Assembly: GCF_013214165.1 (NCBI RefSeq)
Contig: NZ_JABSSM010000032.1
Location: forward strand, 1 to 53,290
Length of the DNA stretch: 53,290 bases
From: Shewanella sp.
GTDB lineage: Bacteria; Pseudomonadota; Gammaproteobacteria; Enterobacterales; Shewanellaceae
Reading direction: 5' to 3'
The translations under genes were made by a program, and so were the position numbers. The notes under the pieces were generated by a model. The model did not search any database, was not told the DNA's origin, and saw nothing but the letters and a program-made list of their open reading frames with translations. Shown here piece after piece: positions 7,690-17,062 of this stretch; position 1 is the first letter of the stretch; each line of letters starts with the position of its first letter.

Positions 7690-8547
7690 ATGATTAACGA
7701 ATATACGCCAGCCAAAGTTTGGGCCATGGATAATGAAAACGGCGGCCAATGGGCCAGCATCAATCGTCCCGATTCAGGCGCCCGACATGAGCAGGCACTG
7801 CCTGTTGGTAAACAGCCAATACAGCTGCACTCATTGGCAACACCTAATGGCCAAAAAATCACCATAATGCTGGAAGAATTACTCGCTAAAGGTGTATCAG
7901 CAGCCGAGTACGATGCTTATCTGATCAATATCGGTGAAGGCGAGCAGTTCTCCTCAGGCTTTGTCGATATCAACCCCAACTCTAAGATCCCAGCACTCAC
8001 AGATAACTCAACAGCCGAGTCTATAAGAGTGTTTGAATCGGGCAATATTTTATTGTATCTCGCCGAAAAGTTTGGTTATTTTTTACCGAAAGATATCGCT
8101 GCACGTACTGAGGTGATGAATTGGCTTTTCTGGCTACAAGGCTCAGCACCTTATCTTGGTGGTGGATTTGGTCATTTCTATGCTTACGCACCAGAAAAAT
8201 TCGAATATCCCATCAACCGCTTCGCGATGGAAGCCAAACGCCAACTCGATGTACTTAATAAGCAGCTGGCAAGCAATGAGTTTATCGGCGGAGACACCTA
8301 CAGTATTGCCGATATAGCAATTTGGCCTTGGTACGGTAATTTAGTACTGGGTAACATCTATGAGGCCGCTGAGTTTCTTGATGTGGCAAGCTATAGCCAC
8401 CTGCAACGCTGGGCAAAACAGATAGACGAACGCAGCGCGGTTAGGCGCGGCAAAATCGTCAACCGTACCTGGGGCGAAGAGTGGGAGCAGCTGTATGAAC
8501 GTCATAGCGCATCAGACATAGATGCGGTGCTAAAGAAACAACCTTAA
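7690..8547 (+). CDS. yghU: YghU-type glutathione S-transferase / disulfide-bond oxidoreductase
   Basis: The 285-residue protein has the Nu-class GST layout: the YghU N-terminal arm (YTPAKVWAMDNENGGQWASI, then NRPDSGARHEQALPVGK), a thioredoxin-like domain with HSLATPNGQKITIMLEE and NPNSKIPALTD, and an all-helical C-terminal domain with the N-capping motif YSIADIAIWPWYG. Homologues reduce disulfides using two bound glutathiones in the cytosol; the substrate here is unknown. The gene is isolated, after a terminator and the 11-bp repeat leader. Confidence 0.92.
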   Translation: MINEYTPAKVWAMDNENGGQWASINRPDSGARHEQALPVGKQPIQLHSLATPNGQKITIMLEELLAKGVSAAEYDAYLINIGEGEQFSSGFVDINPNSKIPALTDNSTAESIRVFESGNILLYLAEKFGYFLPKDIAARTEVMNWLFWLQGSAPYLGGGFGHFYAYAPEKFEYPINRFAMEAKRQLDVLNKQLASNEFIGGDTYSIADIAIWPWYGNLVLGNIYEAAEFLDVASYSHLQRWAKQIDERSAVRRGKIVNRTWGEEWEQLYERHSASDIDAVLKKQP

Positions 8548-8585
8548 CAACGGGCTGTCGACATAGGTTAATATCGGAACAAAGC

Positions 8586-8681
8586 TTAATGCTTGGCTTT
8601 TACACCATTACGAACCATATCTTTGCCCGTGTCGAAGACTTCTTGGGTGATCCAGCGGGCATGAAGCAGTTCGTTATTCAT
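8586..8681 (-). CDS. putative 31-residue small protein
   Basis: The open frame reads MNNELLHARWITQEVFDTGK then DMVRNGVKAKH. It has an ATG with AAGAG about 8 bases upstream and a plausible amphipathic composition. No family is recognised. It could be a genuine short gene downstream of the phospholipase gene or a relic of a longer one. Confidence 0.35.
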   Translation of the reverse strand: MNNELLHARWITQEVFDTGKDMVRNGVKAKH

Positions 8682-8804
8682 CTGTTTATACTCTTAATTC
8701 TGTGTACGAGCGCACACTGTATATGCTGGCTAGTGTAGGACGACTAACTAGCAGTGAAGCCTAGGCTTAATATGTGACATATTTTACCACAATACAAGAT
8801 TGAC

Positions 8805-8827
8805 GCTCACAGTTAGAGACTGTGAGC
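8805..8827 (-). terminator. hairpin just past the phospholipase gene
   Basis: GCTCACAGT (8805-8813) and ACTGTGAGC (8819-8827) form a perfect 9-bp stem with a 5-nt loop, 8 bases beyond the pldA-like stop codon. There is no clear T run, so it may act as a terminator or as a 3' RNA-stabilising structure. Confidence 0.5.
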
Positions 8828-8835
8828 ACTAAGAT

Positions 8836-9945
8836 TTAAAACATGTTATTGAGCGCGATCCCCAAACCAAAGCGAGTTTGGCTGTGATTATAATCGATCA
8901 GGCTATCACCATAACCGTTAAAGAAGGTCACATAGCCTTTCAACTTGCCATATAATGGGGTGGTGAGGTTAACCTGCACCGCACCATTACTGGTTGAAAA
9001 ATTTTGACGTAATTTTACACTCAGCTCATAATCGCCGAAATCGTAACCCATGCCGTATTCGGCATGTCCCATGTGATCAGCAATATCAGGGTTATCATCG
9101 CCGCCGGGGTCTAGTGGGTCAGTTTTAGCATCCTCAGACAAGCGATACCAAGGTCTGATGTACCATACCCAATTCTCTTTCTCAAAAATTAATTCAGCGA
9201 AAACCCGATTCCAGGAACGAGATAATGGTACTGAGCGACCATTCGATTGGTGCTCGATACCAAACATGAGGCCAGTATTGCCTTCATAGGGGTGCCAATC
9301 TAACGGCATCACATAAAACAGCTCTGGATTGTAATTGGTTTCTCTAAATGGACTGGAAATATCGTCCGCATAAACCTGCCACCAGGCCTCAATGGTAAAT
9401 GCGCCATAGATCCTATCCCCTTCTACAAATAAAGAATTGTAAGTGAGCGGGAATTTAAGGCTCAACTGAAATTTGGCCTCAACATCCTGTAAGCCATTAT
9501 CAAAAGCTTGCTCGCTACGGTATGCATCAGGATTAATTTCGTTAGTGGTGTAAACCGGTAAGATATAATTCATTCTATGGGGTGTGAGCACAAACTCAGA
9601 CTGTTCACTCTGCCTTTCCTGAATAATCCGCTTAGTGAGCACACCAGCTTTGCTTTCCTTACCAAATAACGTGATAGTGTCATCGCGCGCTATAGATACT
9701 TGCGCCTCACAAATCCCCCTGATCTCACCGAGCGTCATCTCATCGGTACCGATTTCAACTTGATGAGCAATGCAGTCACTCATTGAAGAAGCTTGGACCT
9801 GACTGATGCAGCCTAGTAATAGAGAGGCTATACCTAAAGACTTATAATTAAAACGTGCCAAAATAAATTCCATATCATTGTTGATGGCCGCACTGAATGA
9901 ATGCACCGCCCACCGAGCAAGGGCTTCAAAAGCGCCTTGTTTCAT
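8836..9945 (-). CDS. pldA: outer-membrane phospholipase A (OMPLA)
   Basis: This is an outer-membrane beta-barrel phospholipase of the PldA family, which hydrolyses misplaced phospholipids in the outer leaflet. The active-site signature HQSNG (with GIEHQSNGRSVPLSRSWNR) carries the catalytic His and Ser. The second half alternates strand-like segments and ends in an aromatic residue (LNNMF), as barrels do. The signal peptide is SLGIASLLLGCISQVQA, preceded by an unusually long N terminus if translation starts at 9945. The ATG at 9873 (MEFILARFNYKSLG) would give a normal-length signal peptide. Neither start has a strong ribosome binding site. Confidence 0.9.
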   Translation of the reverse strand: MKQGAFEALARWAVHSFSAAINNDMEFILARFNYKSLGIASLLLGCISQVQASSMSDCIAHQVEIGTDEMTLGEIRGICEAQVSIARDDTITLFGKESKAGVLTKRIIQERQSEQSEFVLTPHRMNYILPVYTTNEINPDAYRSEQAFDNGLQDVEAKFQLSLKFPLTYNSLFVEGDRIYGAFTIEAWWQVYADDISSPFRETNYNPELFYVMPLDWHPYEGNTGLMFGIEHQSNGRSVPLSRSWNRVFAELIFEKENWVWYIRPWYRLSEDAKTDPLDPGGDDNPDIADHMGHAEYGMGYDFGDYELSVKLRQNFSTSNGAVQVNLTTPLYGKLKGYVTFFNGYGDSLIDYNHSQTRFGLGIALNNMF

Positions 9946-10146
9946 CCTAGAATTAAGGCGTTAAAAGATAATGAAAACGTTATCGCCATAGTGTACATAG
10001 TAAATTAAGTTGCAATACATTCCAACAAATCAACAAATTTTCATCCTTCAGCCCGCTAAATTAAACCCGATTTTTTTATCTATATGGCAAAGCCCCACCT
10101 TGCCCTGTATCATACGCGGCAGACTTTTAAGATGAAGACCAACAAG

Positions 10147-11475
10147 ATGAGCAATGCCAACAAACCAGCCACCAATGCGCTGCTAAAACAGGCCCACAAC
10201 AACATGCCTATGGGTGTGGCCGACAGTTACCGTTACTGGGGTGAAGAAAACACAGTATTCGTTAAAAGCAGCCTGGGCTGCACCATTACCGATGCAGACG
10301 ATCAAGAATTTATCGATTTTCGCCTCGCTTACGGGCCTATTATCCTGGGCTATCGCGACACCAGAGTCGACCAAGAAGTCATTGCTGCCATCACAGAGCG
10401 CGGCACCATCTCAGGCTTCTCAACCGATCTTGATTCTCAGGTGGTCGAACTGATTAAGCAAATGTGTCCCAACATTGAGAAAATGCGTTTTGCCAACTCG
10501 GGCACAGAAGCCGTGATTGGTGCGGTACGTACCGCCCGTGGTTTTACCGGACGCAATAAAATTGTGGTGGTTGAAGGCGGTTTTCATGGTTTATACGACG
10601 AGATGATGTGGAAATCAGATGTCGATAATTGGGACAGCGAAACCGACGTGGCGCCTAAGATTACCGCCTTCGGTGGCGGTATTCCCGAAGCGAGTCGTGA
10701 GCATCTGGAAACTGTGCCTCTCAATGATTTCACGGCCATAGATGACGTCTTTGCTCGTGTCGGCGATGATATCGCGGCCATAGTGATAGAGCCGATTTTA
10801 GGCAACTGTGGCAGCATAGCATCGACCCAAGAATACATGCAAAAATTGCGTGATATCTGTGATGCCAATGGCACCTTGCTTATCATGGATGAAGTTAAAA
10901 CCGGTTTTCGCGTGGCTAAAGGTGGCGCCCAGGAACTCTATGGTATTCACGCCGATCTAACCACATATGCTAAGGCCATGGGCAATGGTTATCCGGTAGC
11001 CGCCTTCGGGGGTCGCAAGGAAGTCATGGACGTGATCGGCTGCGGCAAAAATGGCGTCACTCACGGCGGTACTTATACCGCCAACATGATCGCCCTAAGT
11101 GCCGCCAAAGCGACGCTGACGATCTTGAATGAAACCAATGCCTACGAGACCATCAATAAAGCCGGCGCCGATATTCAACAAGTATTGTCACGAGTATTTA
11201 CTAAACACGGTATCGAGCATAAGTTCGCCGGACCGGATGCCATGTTCGGCATTCATTTTGGCAGCCAGGTACCGCATAACTATCGTGACTGGAAGAAAAC
11301 CGACAGCCAGCTGTATACCGAGTTTGCCCATAACTTGATCAAGAGCGGCATCATGCTGGAGCCTGATTCTCGCGAGCCTTGGTTTATCTGTGAATCCCAT
11401 CAGGACATAGATCTAGCCAAGCTAGAAGAGATTGCCGATGCCGCCATGGAAAAAGCCATCGCCGATCGCAACTAG
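10147..11475 (+). CDS. class III aminotransferase, glutamate-1-semialdehyde aminomutase-like
   Basis: This is a PLP-dependent fold-type I enzyme of 442 residues. Landmarks are the PLP-phosphate loop NSGTEAV, the EPILGN region, the cofactor aspartate in LLIMDEVKTGFR, and the Schiff-base lysine in TTYAKAMGNGYPVAAFGG, followed by GGTYTAN. The family contains HemL and many amino-donor transaminases. Nothing in the neighbourhood suggests a haem-pathway role, so substrate is left open. In-frame upstream ATGs at 10084 and 10132 exist; 10147 (MSNANKPATNALL) is the most protein-like start, but no ribosome binding site decides it. The nearest upstream gene, pldA, is divergent. Confidence 0.88.
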   Translation: MSNANKPATNALLKQAHNNMPMGVADSYRYWGEENTVFVKSSLGCTITDADDQEFIDFRLAYGPIILGYRDTRVDQEVIAAITERGTISGFSTDLDSQVVELIKQMCPNIEKMRFANSGTEAVIGAVRTARGFTGRNKIVVVEGGFHGLYDEMMWKSDVDNWDSETDVAPKITAFGGGIPEASREHLETVPLNDFTAIDDVFARVGDDIAAIVIEPILGNCGSIASTQEYMQKLRDICDANGTLLIMDEVKTGFRVAKGGAQELYGIHADLTTYAKAMGNGYPVAAFGGRKEVMDVIGCGKNGVTHGGTYTANMIALSAAKATLTILNETNAYETINKAGADIQQVLSRVFTKHGIEHKFAGPDAMFGIHFGSQVPHNYRDWKKTDSQLYTEFAHNLIKSGIMLEPDSREPWFICESHQDIDLAKLEEIADAAMEKAIADRN

Positions 11476-11498
11476 GCCTTTAGCTTACAGCAAGCTCA

Positions 11499-11534
11499 AG
11501 GGTGCGAGCCAAGACTAAATATGGCCCGCACCCT
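11499..11534 (+). terminator. hairpin after the aminotransferase gene
   Basis: AGGGTGCG-A-GCC (11499-11510) pairs with GGC-C-CGCACCCT (11523-11534) with one mismatch, 23 bases past the stop. It is GC-rich but lacks a T run, so it may be a terminator or a 3' stabiliser. Confidence 0.45.
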
Positions 11535-11654
11535 CATTCATCATGTCTAATATGAGTCGCGTTATTGGATGGGTATAATTAGCCGACAAGGCATGGTGGA
11601 TACGTTTGGCCCTCTGGCGTTATCGGCGAGAGACAGCTTCTTTATGAGCATAAA

Positions 11655-11683
11655 AATGCCGCTAAATTTAACTTAGCGGCATT
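11655..11683 (-). terminator. intrinsic terminator of the DyP peroxidase gene
   Basis: An 11-bp perfect stem (AATGCCGCTAA with TTAGCGGCATT, 7-nt loop) is followed on the minus strand by TTTT. It lies 57 bases past the peroxidase stop. Confidence 0.75.
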
Positions 11684-11739
11684 CTAGTTGAGAGTGATTT
11701 TTTCGATTTCGTTATTGCGATTCAGCTGAGTCGCGGACC

Positions 11740-12678
11740 TTAAATTCCGGCCTTAGTCTGCATAAAATCCAATGATGGTGCGAAGAATGAAGATCCTGTC
11801 AGCGCCTGAGTGAAATGCAATAGGTGATCATGATTGCCATTGCCATCACCATGAACCATGCTCTCAAGCATCTTCTCAAAATTACTCGAGTTACGACAGT
11901 TTGAGATAAACATCAAACCTTGCTCTTTAACCGAGCCATAGGGCATGCTTTGCCTGAGGATCTCCATTGACTTACCCTCACTGTCTTTTAGATTGACGCG
12001 CTTGATATGGCTGGTGAGTGGCTTATCAGCTGATTCATATTCGATATTATCGAGTTTAGTTCTGCCGAAAATATCTTCCTGTTTTTTCTGCGGCAGACGA
12101 TTCCATTTACTCAGGTTATGAGCAAATTTCTGTACATGAATATAGCTGCCCGATTTAAAAGCAGCATCTTCATCGCCGATCAGGGCGACTTCTTGACGAC
12201 TACGTCCCTTGGGGTTTTCAGTGCCATCGACGAAACCTGTGAGGTCTCGGCTGTCCATGAAGCGAAAGCCTCGCTCTTCATCGACCAGGTCGATTAAACC
12301 TTCGAACATCTGCGAGACTTCATTCGCCACCAGATGCAAGATATCGAAACGATCACAGCGGATATGAACGAAAAGATCATACTCGAGAGCCGGAGCATCC
12401 CGATTATCGGCATTCATGGCTGGAAACGGCTTGAGTTGAGCCGGACGGGCAGAAGGATACAGACTATCCCAATAGTTGGCTCCCACAGCCAGAAAACCGT
12501 TGAATGCACTATCGGTATATTGATCGGTTAACTCATAAATATATTGCGCCACATTAGCGATACAAGGACGCAGATCTGTTTCTACCCCCTCATTGGCATT
12601 AAACATCAAATATATACTGTGCAAATTTCCTTCCGCACACACACCTAACTGTTCACGAGGCATAACCTGATTATCCAT
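11740..12678 (-). CDS. DyP-type haem peroxidase
   Basis: The 312-residue protein is a dye-decolourising peroxidase. The GxxDG signature is G148-F-V-D151-G152 (TGFVDGTENPKG), with D151 the distal catalytic acid, and the proximal haem ligand is H224 in TSHIKRVN. There is no Tat or Sec signal, so it should be cytosolic. It is very like the Shewanella oneidensis TyrA protein whose structure is known (from memory). It lies downstream of, and co-oriented with, the ferric-iron importer genes with a 134-base gap. Substrate is unknown. Confidence 0.93.
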   Translation of the reverse strand: MDNQVMPREQLGVCAEGNLHSIYLMFNANEGVETDLRPCIANVAQYIYELTDQYTDSAFNGFLAVGANYWDSLYPSARPAQLKPFPAMNADNRDAPALEYDLFVHIRCDRFDILHLVANEVSQMFEGLIDLVDEERGFRFMDSRDLTGFVDGTENPKGRSRQEVALIGDEDAAFKSGSYIHVQKFAHNLSKWNRLPQKKQEDIFGRTKLDNIEYESADKPLTSHIKRVNLKDSEGKSMEILRQSMPYGSVKEQGLMFISNCRNSSNFEKMLESMVHGDGNGNHDHLLHFTQALTGSSFFAPSLDFMQTKAGI

Positions 12679-12812
12679 CTATCAATTACCTTCTACACTA
12701 ATTCAATTTCGGCATTAATATCCATAACTTTAGATAATAATGACATTAACTAACGCACACTTAATCACTTTAACGATCACAATTAAGTTAACACAGCTGT
12801 CAGCCGGGATCT

Positions 12813-13841
12813 TCAGAATACGACTAAAGAGTGGGCCTGGGCCTGAAGATGTACCTTCTGACCGGGCATAAGCTGACTCAGCTGACTCTTCACCTCATAA
12901 AAATGCTGCGCCACCTGAACCTGATAATGACAAATGTTACCCAGGAAGCGACGTTCTATGATCACCCCAACACCTTGCTCATCGGCGGTGATTTCCAGCT
13001 GCTGAGGCCTGATAAGTATCTCACCTCGATAACTCACCGGATGGGATAGTCGCGTGGTACTGGTGAGTAAGCCAATGGGGGTTTCGACGACAAAATCATC
13101 TTTAACCGATGCGGAAATATAATTGCCACTGCCTAAAAAGTCCGCGACATATCTATCCTTTGGTGCAGTGTACAGTTCCTCGGCCGTGCCATACTGGACG
13201 ATATAGCCATCCTTGAACAAGGCTAGTTTGTCGGCGAACACGAAGGCTTCGTCTTTGCTGTGGGTGACAAACACGGCACTGACATTCCTCTGTTTGAGAA
13301 TATTGCGGATCTCTAACATCATCTCGCCGCGAACCTTGGCATCGATATTAGAGAAAGGCTCATCGAGGAGTAATAGCTCGGGCTCATAGGCTAGGGCTCT
13401 GGCGATCGAGACCCTCTGCTGTTGGCCACCTGAGAGCTCATGGGGATAACGCTTAGCCAGCCCCTCGAGCTTAACGAGTTCGAGCATCTCATCGAGCCTG
13501 GCGACTCTTGCAGCCTTATCTAAATCTTTAACCCCGAACAAAATATTATCGGCAACGTTAAGATGTGGAAACAATGCATAATCCTGAAAGATCATCCCCA
13601 CACCTCTTTGTTCACTCGGGGTGAACACATTCGCTCCGGTCAAGATCTCACCATTGATGCTAATTTCACCTTGGCTCACGGCTTGTAATCCGGCGATGGC
13701 CCTTAACAAGGTCGTCTTACCACAGCCACTGGGACCCAGAAGCGCAGCGATCTCGCCTTTTTCTAGGGTTAAATCTAACCCTTTCAATACCTGCTGACCT
13801 TGATAGTCACTGTGCACGCCTCGAATACTTAATGTCGACAT
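12813..13841 (-). CDS. fbpC: ferric iron ABC transporter, ATP-binding protein
   Basis: This ATPase powers uptake of Fe(III) through the FbpB permease. Walker A is GPSGCGKTT (about 35-43), the signature is LSGGQQQR (about 137-144), Walker B is LLLLDEPF, and the switch histidine is in VTHSKDEA. A C-terminal TOBE-like part of about 110 residues follows, giving 342 residues, normal for FbpC/PotA-type proteins. It is the last gene of fbpA-fbpB-fbpC, 65 bases after fbpB. Confidence 0.92.
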   Translation of the reverse strand: MSTLSIRGVHSDYQGQQVLKGLDLTLEKGEIAALLGPSGCGKTTLLRAIAGLQAVSQGEISINGEILTGANVFTPSEQRGVGMIFQDYALFPHLNVADNILFGVKDLDKAARVARLDEMLELVKLEGLAKRYPHELSGGQQQRVSIARALAYEPELLLLDEPFSNIDAKVRGEMMLEIRNILKQRNVSAVFVTHSKDEAFVFADKLALFKDGYIVQYGTAEELYTAPKDRYVADFLGSGNYISASVKDDFVVETPIGLLTSTTRLSHPVSYRGEILIRPQQLEITADEQGVGVIIERRFLGNICHYQVQVAQHFYEVKSQLSQLMPGQKVHLQAQAHSLVVF

Positions 13842-13906
13842 CTTTTCTTTGCTCCAGCAGAAGTTAAATTCATTAAACCCAAGAGGAATAACAATGAGAT
13901 CAATCG

Positions 13907-15538
13907 TTAGCTTTCTTGCTCTAAAGAGCGATTTAAATAAATAAGCGGCACCAAGCCAACCAGCACGATAACAATAGCCGCGAGTGCACCATGCTCGAGT
14001 TGCTCGTCGGAGACGAACTGAAATACATAGGTCGCTAAGTTTTCAAAACCCACGGGACGGAGTAATAAGGCCGCGGGTAACTCCTTCATACACTCGATAA
14101 ACACCAGCAATAACCCAGCGAAGATCCCCTTGCGCAATAACGGCATATGAACTCGCCACAGCAAGGCTTTAGGCTTGAGCCCCATAGTGATCGCCGCCAT
14201 GTCCAGTGACGGTGAGATGCGTTTGTAACTATTCTCAACACTGCCGATGGCGATGGCCGAAAAGCGAATGCAGAAGGCAAAAATAATGATAAACACACTA
14301 CCAGTAAAGACGAGTCCCGGTCCTGCTTGACCAAAATATTCATAGAGATCATTGACGGCAAAATCCAGCATGGTGAATGGCACCAAAATACCTATGGCCA
14401 GCACAGTCCCCGGAAGTGCATAACCCGTCGATGCGAGCCGAGAAGGTAAGATATCTGACACTCTAGGGCTAATTCTTCGAATGAATATCAAGAGTACGCC
14501 GATAAATACCGTGATAACACTGACAATCGCGGCGATATAGAGGCTGTTGAAGCTGTATTGCCAAAAAGCAGCATGCCAACTTTCATCGAAATAATCCCAG
14601 GCATATTGCAATAAAATAACAAATGGCAGCAGGAACGAAAACAAGAGTAGCAGGCTACAATAAGTCGTGGCCAAGCCGGATTTGAAGCCCTTAAGCTTAG
14701 ATACTGAGCTTTCATTGGGTCCCGATTGTTTCTGAAATAACTGCTGTCTCCTGCGGGCAAACCGTTCGAAACCTATCATGGAAAAGACCACTAATAGCAT
14801 GATCGCAGACAGCTTGGCCGCAGCCGACAAGCTGCCATAACCCAGCCAGGTATCGTACACTGCCGTCGTTAGCGTAGGTACGGCAAAATAACTCACGGTA
14901 GCAAAATCAGCCGCCGTCTCCATCGCCACCAACGATGCGCCTACCGCCAAGGCAGGCCTCGCCATTGGCAGACTCAGGCGCCAGAAACTCTGCCAAGGAC
15001 CACAGCCCATGACTCTCGAAGCATGTTGCAGACTAGATGATTGCTCCATAAAGGCCGTTCTGGCTAGGAGGTAAATATAGGGAAATAGCACTAGGGCAAG
15101 CACCAGGGAGGCGCCCCCTAAGCTTCTGATCTCGGGGAAGTAATAATCGCTCGGGGATTGCCAATCAAACCACAGACGCAGAATCTTTTGCACCGGACCG
15201 GCATAATCCAATAGATCCGTATAGACATACGCCACCACATAGGCCGGCATAGCTAAGGGGAGCAGCAAAGCCCACTGAAACATTTTCCGCCCGGGGAATT
15301 GACACTTAGCCACCAGCCAGGCGGCAGGCGTCGCAATCAGCAAGGCACAGATACAGACACCGAGCATGAGTAAAATAGTATTGCTGATATAAGTAGGCAG
15401 CACGGTATTAAAAAGATGGCTAAACACATCCTCATCGGGAACGAAGGCCTGGGCTATGATAGCCAGCAGTGGCAGTATGATTATCGCCGCGATGAGGTAG
15501 CCGGCGAAAGACCAAGTTCTGGATAAACCTAAAATCAT
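13907..15538 (-). CDS. fbpB: ferric iron ABC transporter, fused permease
   Basis: This inner-membrane permease has two homologous halves, each with a binding-protein-dependent transport domain. The EAA-type loops are in SLQHASRVMGCGPWQSFWRL and ISPSLDMAAITMGLKPKALL. About twelve hydrophobic segments are visible in 543 residues, the usual size for FbpB-like fused permeases. The ATG at 15538 has GTGGA about 8 bases upstream; an in-frame TTG at 15580 has no ribosome binding site. Between fbpA and this gene is a strong hairpin (15647-15672) that should lower permease expression relative to the binding protein. Confidence 0.92.
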   Translation of the reverse strand: MILGLSRTWSFAGYLIAAIIILPLLAIIAQAFVPDEDVFSHLFNTVLPTYISNTILLMLGVCICALLIATPAAWLVAKCQFPGRKMFQWALLLPLAMPAYVVAYVYTDLLDYAGPVQKILRLWFDWQSPSDYYFPEIRSLGGASLVLALVLFPYIYLLARTAFMEQSSSLQHASRVMGCGPWQSFWRLSLPMARPALAVGASLVAMETAADFATVSYFAVPTLTTAVYDTWLGYGSLSAAAKLSAIMLLVVFSMIGFERFARRRQQLFQKQSGPNESSVSKLKGFKSGLATTYCSLLLLFSFLLPFVILLQYAWDYFDESWHAAFWQYSFNSLYIAAIVSVITVFIGVLLIFIRRISPRVSDILPSRLASTGYALPGTVLAIGILVPFTMLDFAVNDLYEYFGQAGPGLVFTGSVFIIIFAFCIRFSAIAIGSVENSYKRISPSLDMAAITMGLKPKALLWRVHMPLLRKGIFAGLLLVFIECMKELPAALLLRPVGFENLATYVFQFVSDEQLEHGALAAIVIVLVGLVPLIYLNRSLEQES

Positions 15539-15646
15539 TGATGGGTCCACTTTGTTTGACGGGCTATTATTCCCGACCAAGCTAAATTTAAGCTTAAATG
15601 AGCAGGATTATAACTGACTAACAAGGCTAAGCATGACGCAAAACAA

Positions 15647-15672
15647 AAATAGCCTTCAATTGAAGGCTATTT
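15647..15672 (-). terminator. intercistronic terminator/attenuator between fbpA and fbpB
   Basis: A perfect 26-base palindrome (13-bp arms, AAATAGCCTTCAA and its complement) begins 19 bases after the fbpA stop and is followed on the minus strand by TTTTGTTTTG. It should partly terminate transcription after fbpA. Confidence 0.8.
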
Positions 15673-15690
15673 CATATTCAAGCATATTCG

Positions 15691-16698
15691 TTATAGATCG
15701 AATTTAACTTCGTCCAATAATCTGACAGCCGCGTTGTGATACTCGGCAAGCTTAAATATAGGCAGCTCATCGGCCTTAAACTCGCCCCATGATGCCACTA
15801 AGTCAGACGGCTTAACATCGGCTTTCACCGGATATTCCATATTGATCTCGGCGTAGTTCTTCTGCGCGGCAGTACCCGATAGGTACTCCATCAATTTAAT
15901 CGCATTATCCTTATGCTTAGTATGCTTAGCCAGCGCCATCCCGGAGACATTGATATGTGCACCACGATTATCTTGATTCGGGAAGTTAATCTCAACCGCC
16001 TCGGCCCAAGGTGCTTGCTTAGGATCCTGAAGCATCTTGCCTAGATAATAACTATTGCCTATGGCGATATCACACAAGCCCTCTTTAACCGCCTTGACCT
16101 GACTTCTATCATTACCTTGAGGCTTACGTGCAAGGTTGGCCTTCCAGCCCTCAAGCCAGGTCTTGGCTTGAGCCTCACCATGCTGAGCGATCATAGAGGC
16201 CACCAGCGAGATATTGTAAGGGTGCTTACCACTACGGGTACAGATCTTGCCTTTGTACTTAGGATCGGCAAGATCTTCATAATCGATATCCAGTTTACCC
16301 AGTCTATCTTTCGATGAGTAAATGTTACGCACTCTCATGGTCAAGGCATACCAATTATCTTCCTGGGAGCGATACTTAGCAGGAATGTTCGCCTTCAGCA
16401 GCTCACTATTCACTGGGATAAGCAGATTCTTGTCGGCAAGTTCCATCAAACGAGAGAAGTCAGAAGTCAGTACCACATCGGCAGGAGATAAACGGCCTTC
16501 ACGCATCATGCGCTCGGCTATCCCCTTCTCGGAGAAAACCACATCCACCTCGATGCCAGTTTCTTTAGTGAAGTTAGCTAAGATAGGCTCAACCAGAAAT
16601 GCCTGACGGTATGAGTAAACAGTCAACTTCTCAGCCGCATTCGCTGCCGAAGCGACACAAACCAAGCCTAAAATGGCCATACTTCTTGCTATTTTCAT
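15691..16698 (-). CDS. fbpA: ferric iron ABC transporter, periplasmic binding protein
   Basis: This solute-binding protein delivers Fe(III) to FbpB. The signal peptide is MKIARSMAILGLVCVASANA-type with cleavage after ANA (about residue 21), and the mature protein begins AEKLTVYSYRQ. The tyrosine pair in GNSYYLG is the iron-coordinating pair characteristic of FbpA/FutA proteins. At 335 residues it has the normal length. The ATG is preceded by GAGGGA. A near-consensus Fur box lies about 40 bases upstream, so iron repression of the operon is expected. Confidence 0.94.
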   Translation of the reverse strand: MKIARSMAILGLVCVASAANAAEKLTVYSYRQAFLVEPILANFTKETGIEVDVVFSEKGIAERMMREGRLSPADVVLTSDFSRLMELADKNLLIPVNSELLKANIPAKYRSQEDNWYALTMRVRNIYSSKDRLGKLDIDYEDLADPKYKGKICTRSGKHPYNISLVASMIAQHGEAQAKTWLEGWKANLARKPQGNDRSQVKAVKEGLCDIAIGNSYYLGKMLQDPKQAPWAEAVEINFPNQDNRGAHINVSGMALAKHTKHKDNAIKLMEYLSGTAAQKNYAEINMEYPVKADVKPSDLVASWGEFKADELPIFKLAEYHNAAVRLLDEVKFDL

Positions 16699-16735
16699 CT
16701 AAAAACATCCCTCTACAACACGTCGATGTGAACAC

Positions 16736-16754
16736 TATAATGATAATTATTATC
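16736..16754 (-). promoter_or_regulatory. Fur box upstream of fbpA
   Basis: The 19 bases TATAATGATAATTATTATC match the Fur consensus GATAATGATAATCATTATC at 17 positions. The site is 38-56 bases before the fbpA start codon, where the promoter should be, and predicts iron-dependent repression of fbpABC. Confidence 0.85.
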
Positions 16755-17062
16755 AATCGCAGTAAGGGTAATAAATCCTGACACTTTCGGCAAGTCATAT
16801 AAGGGGGAATGTGTCTAAAATGAGATGTTTATCAACTTATTATGCCTGCTGCCCACAAGCTTAAAATTAACTTAAAATTAGCTTAACCTAAGATGAATGC
16901 TTGTTCGAGGCGCCCAGTCCATCTATGTTGTCGGCTAGCGTATAGCTGGCCTTCACCTAACTCGCTGTCTAAGAAACATAAAATGACCTCGCTACCGAAT
17001 GGAAGAGTTTCATTTGATTGCCATTTCTGCTATTTAGAAATGCACTAAAATACACGGGGCTA

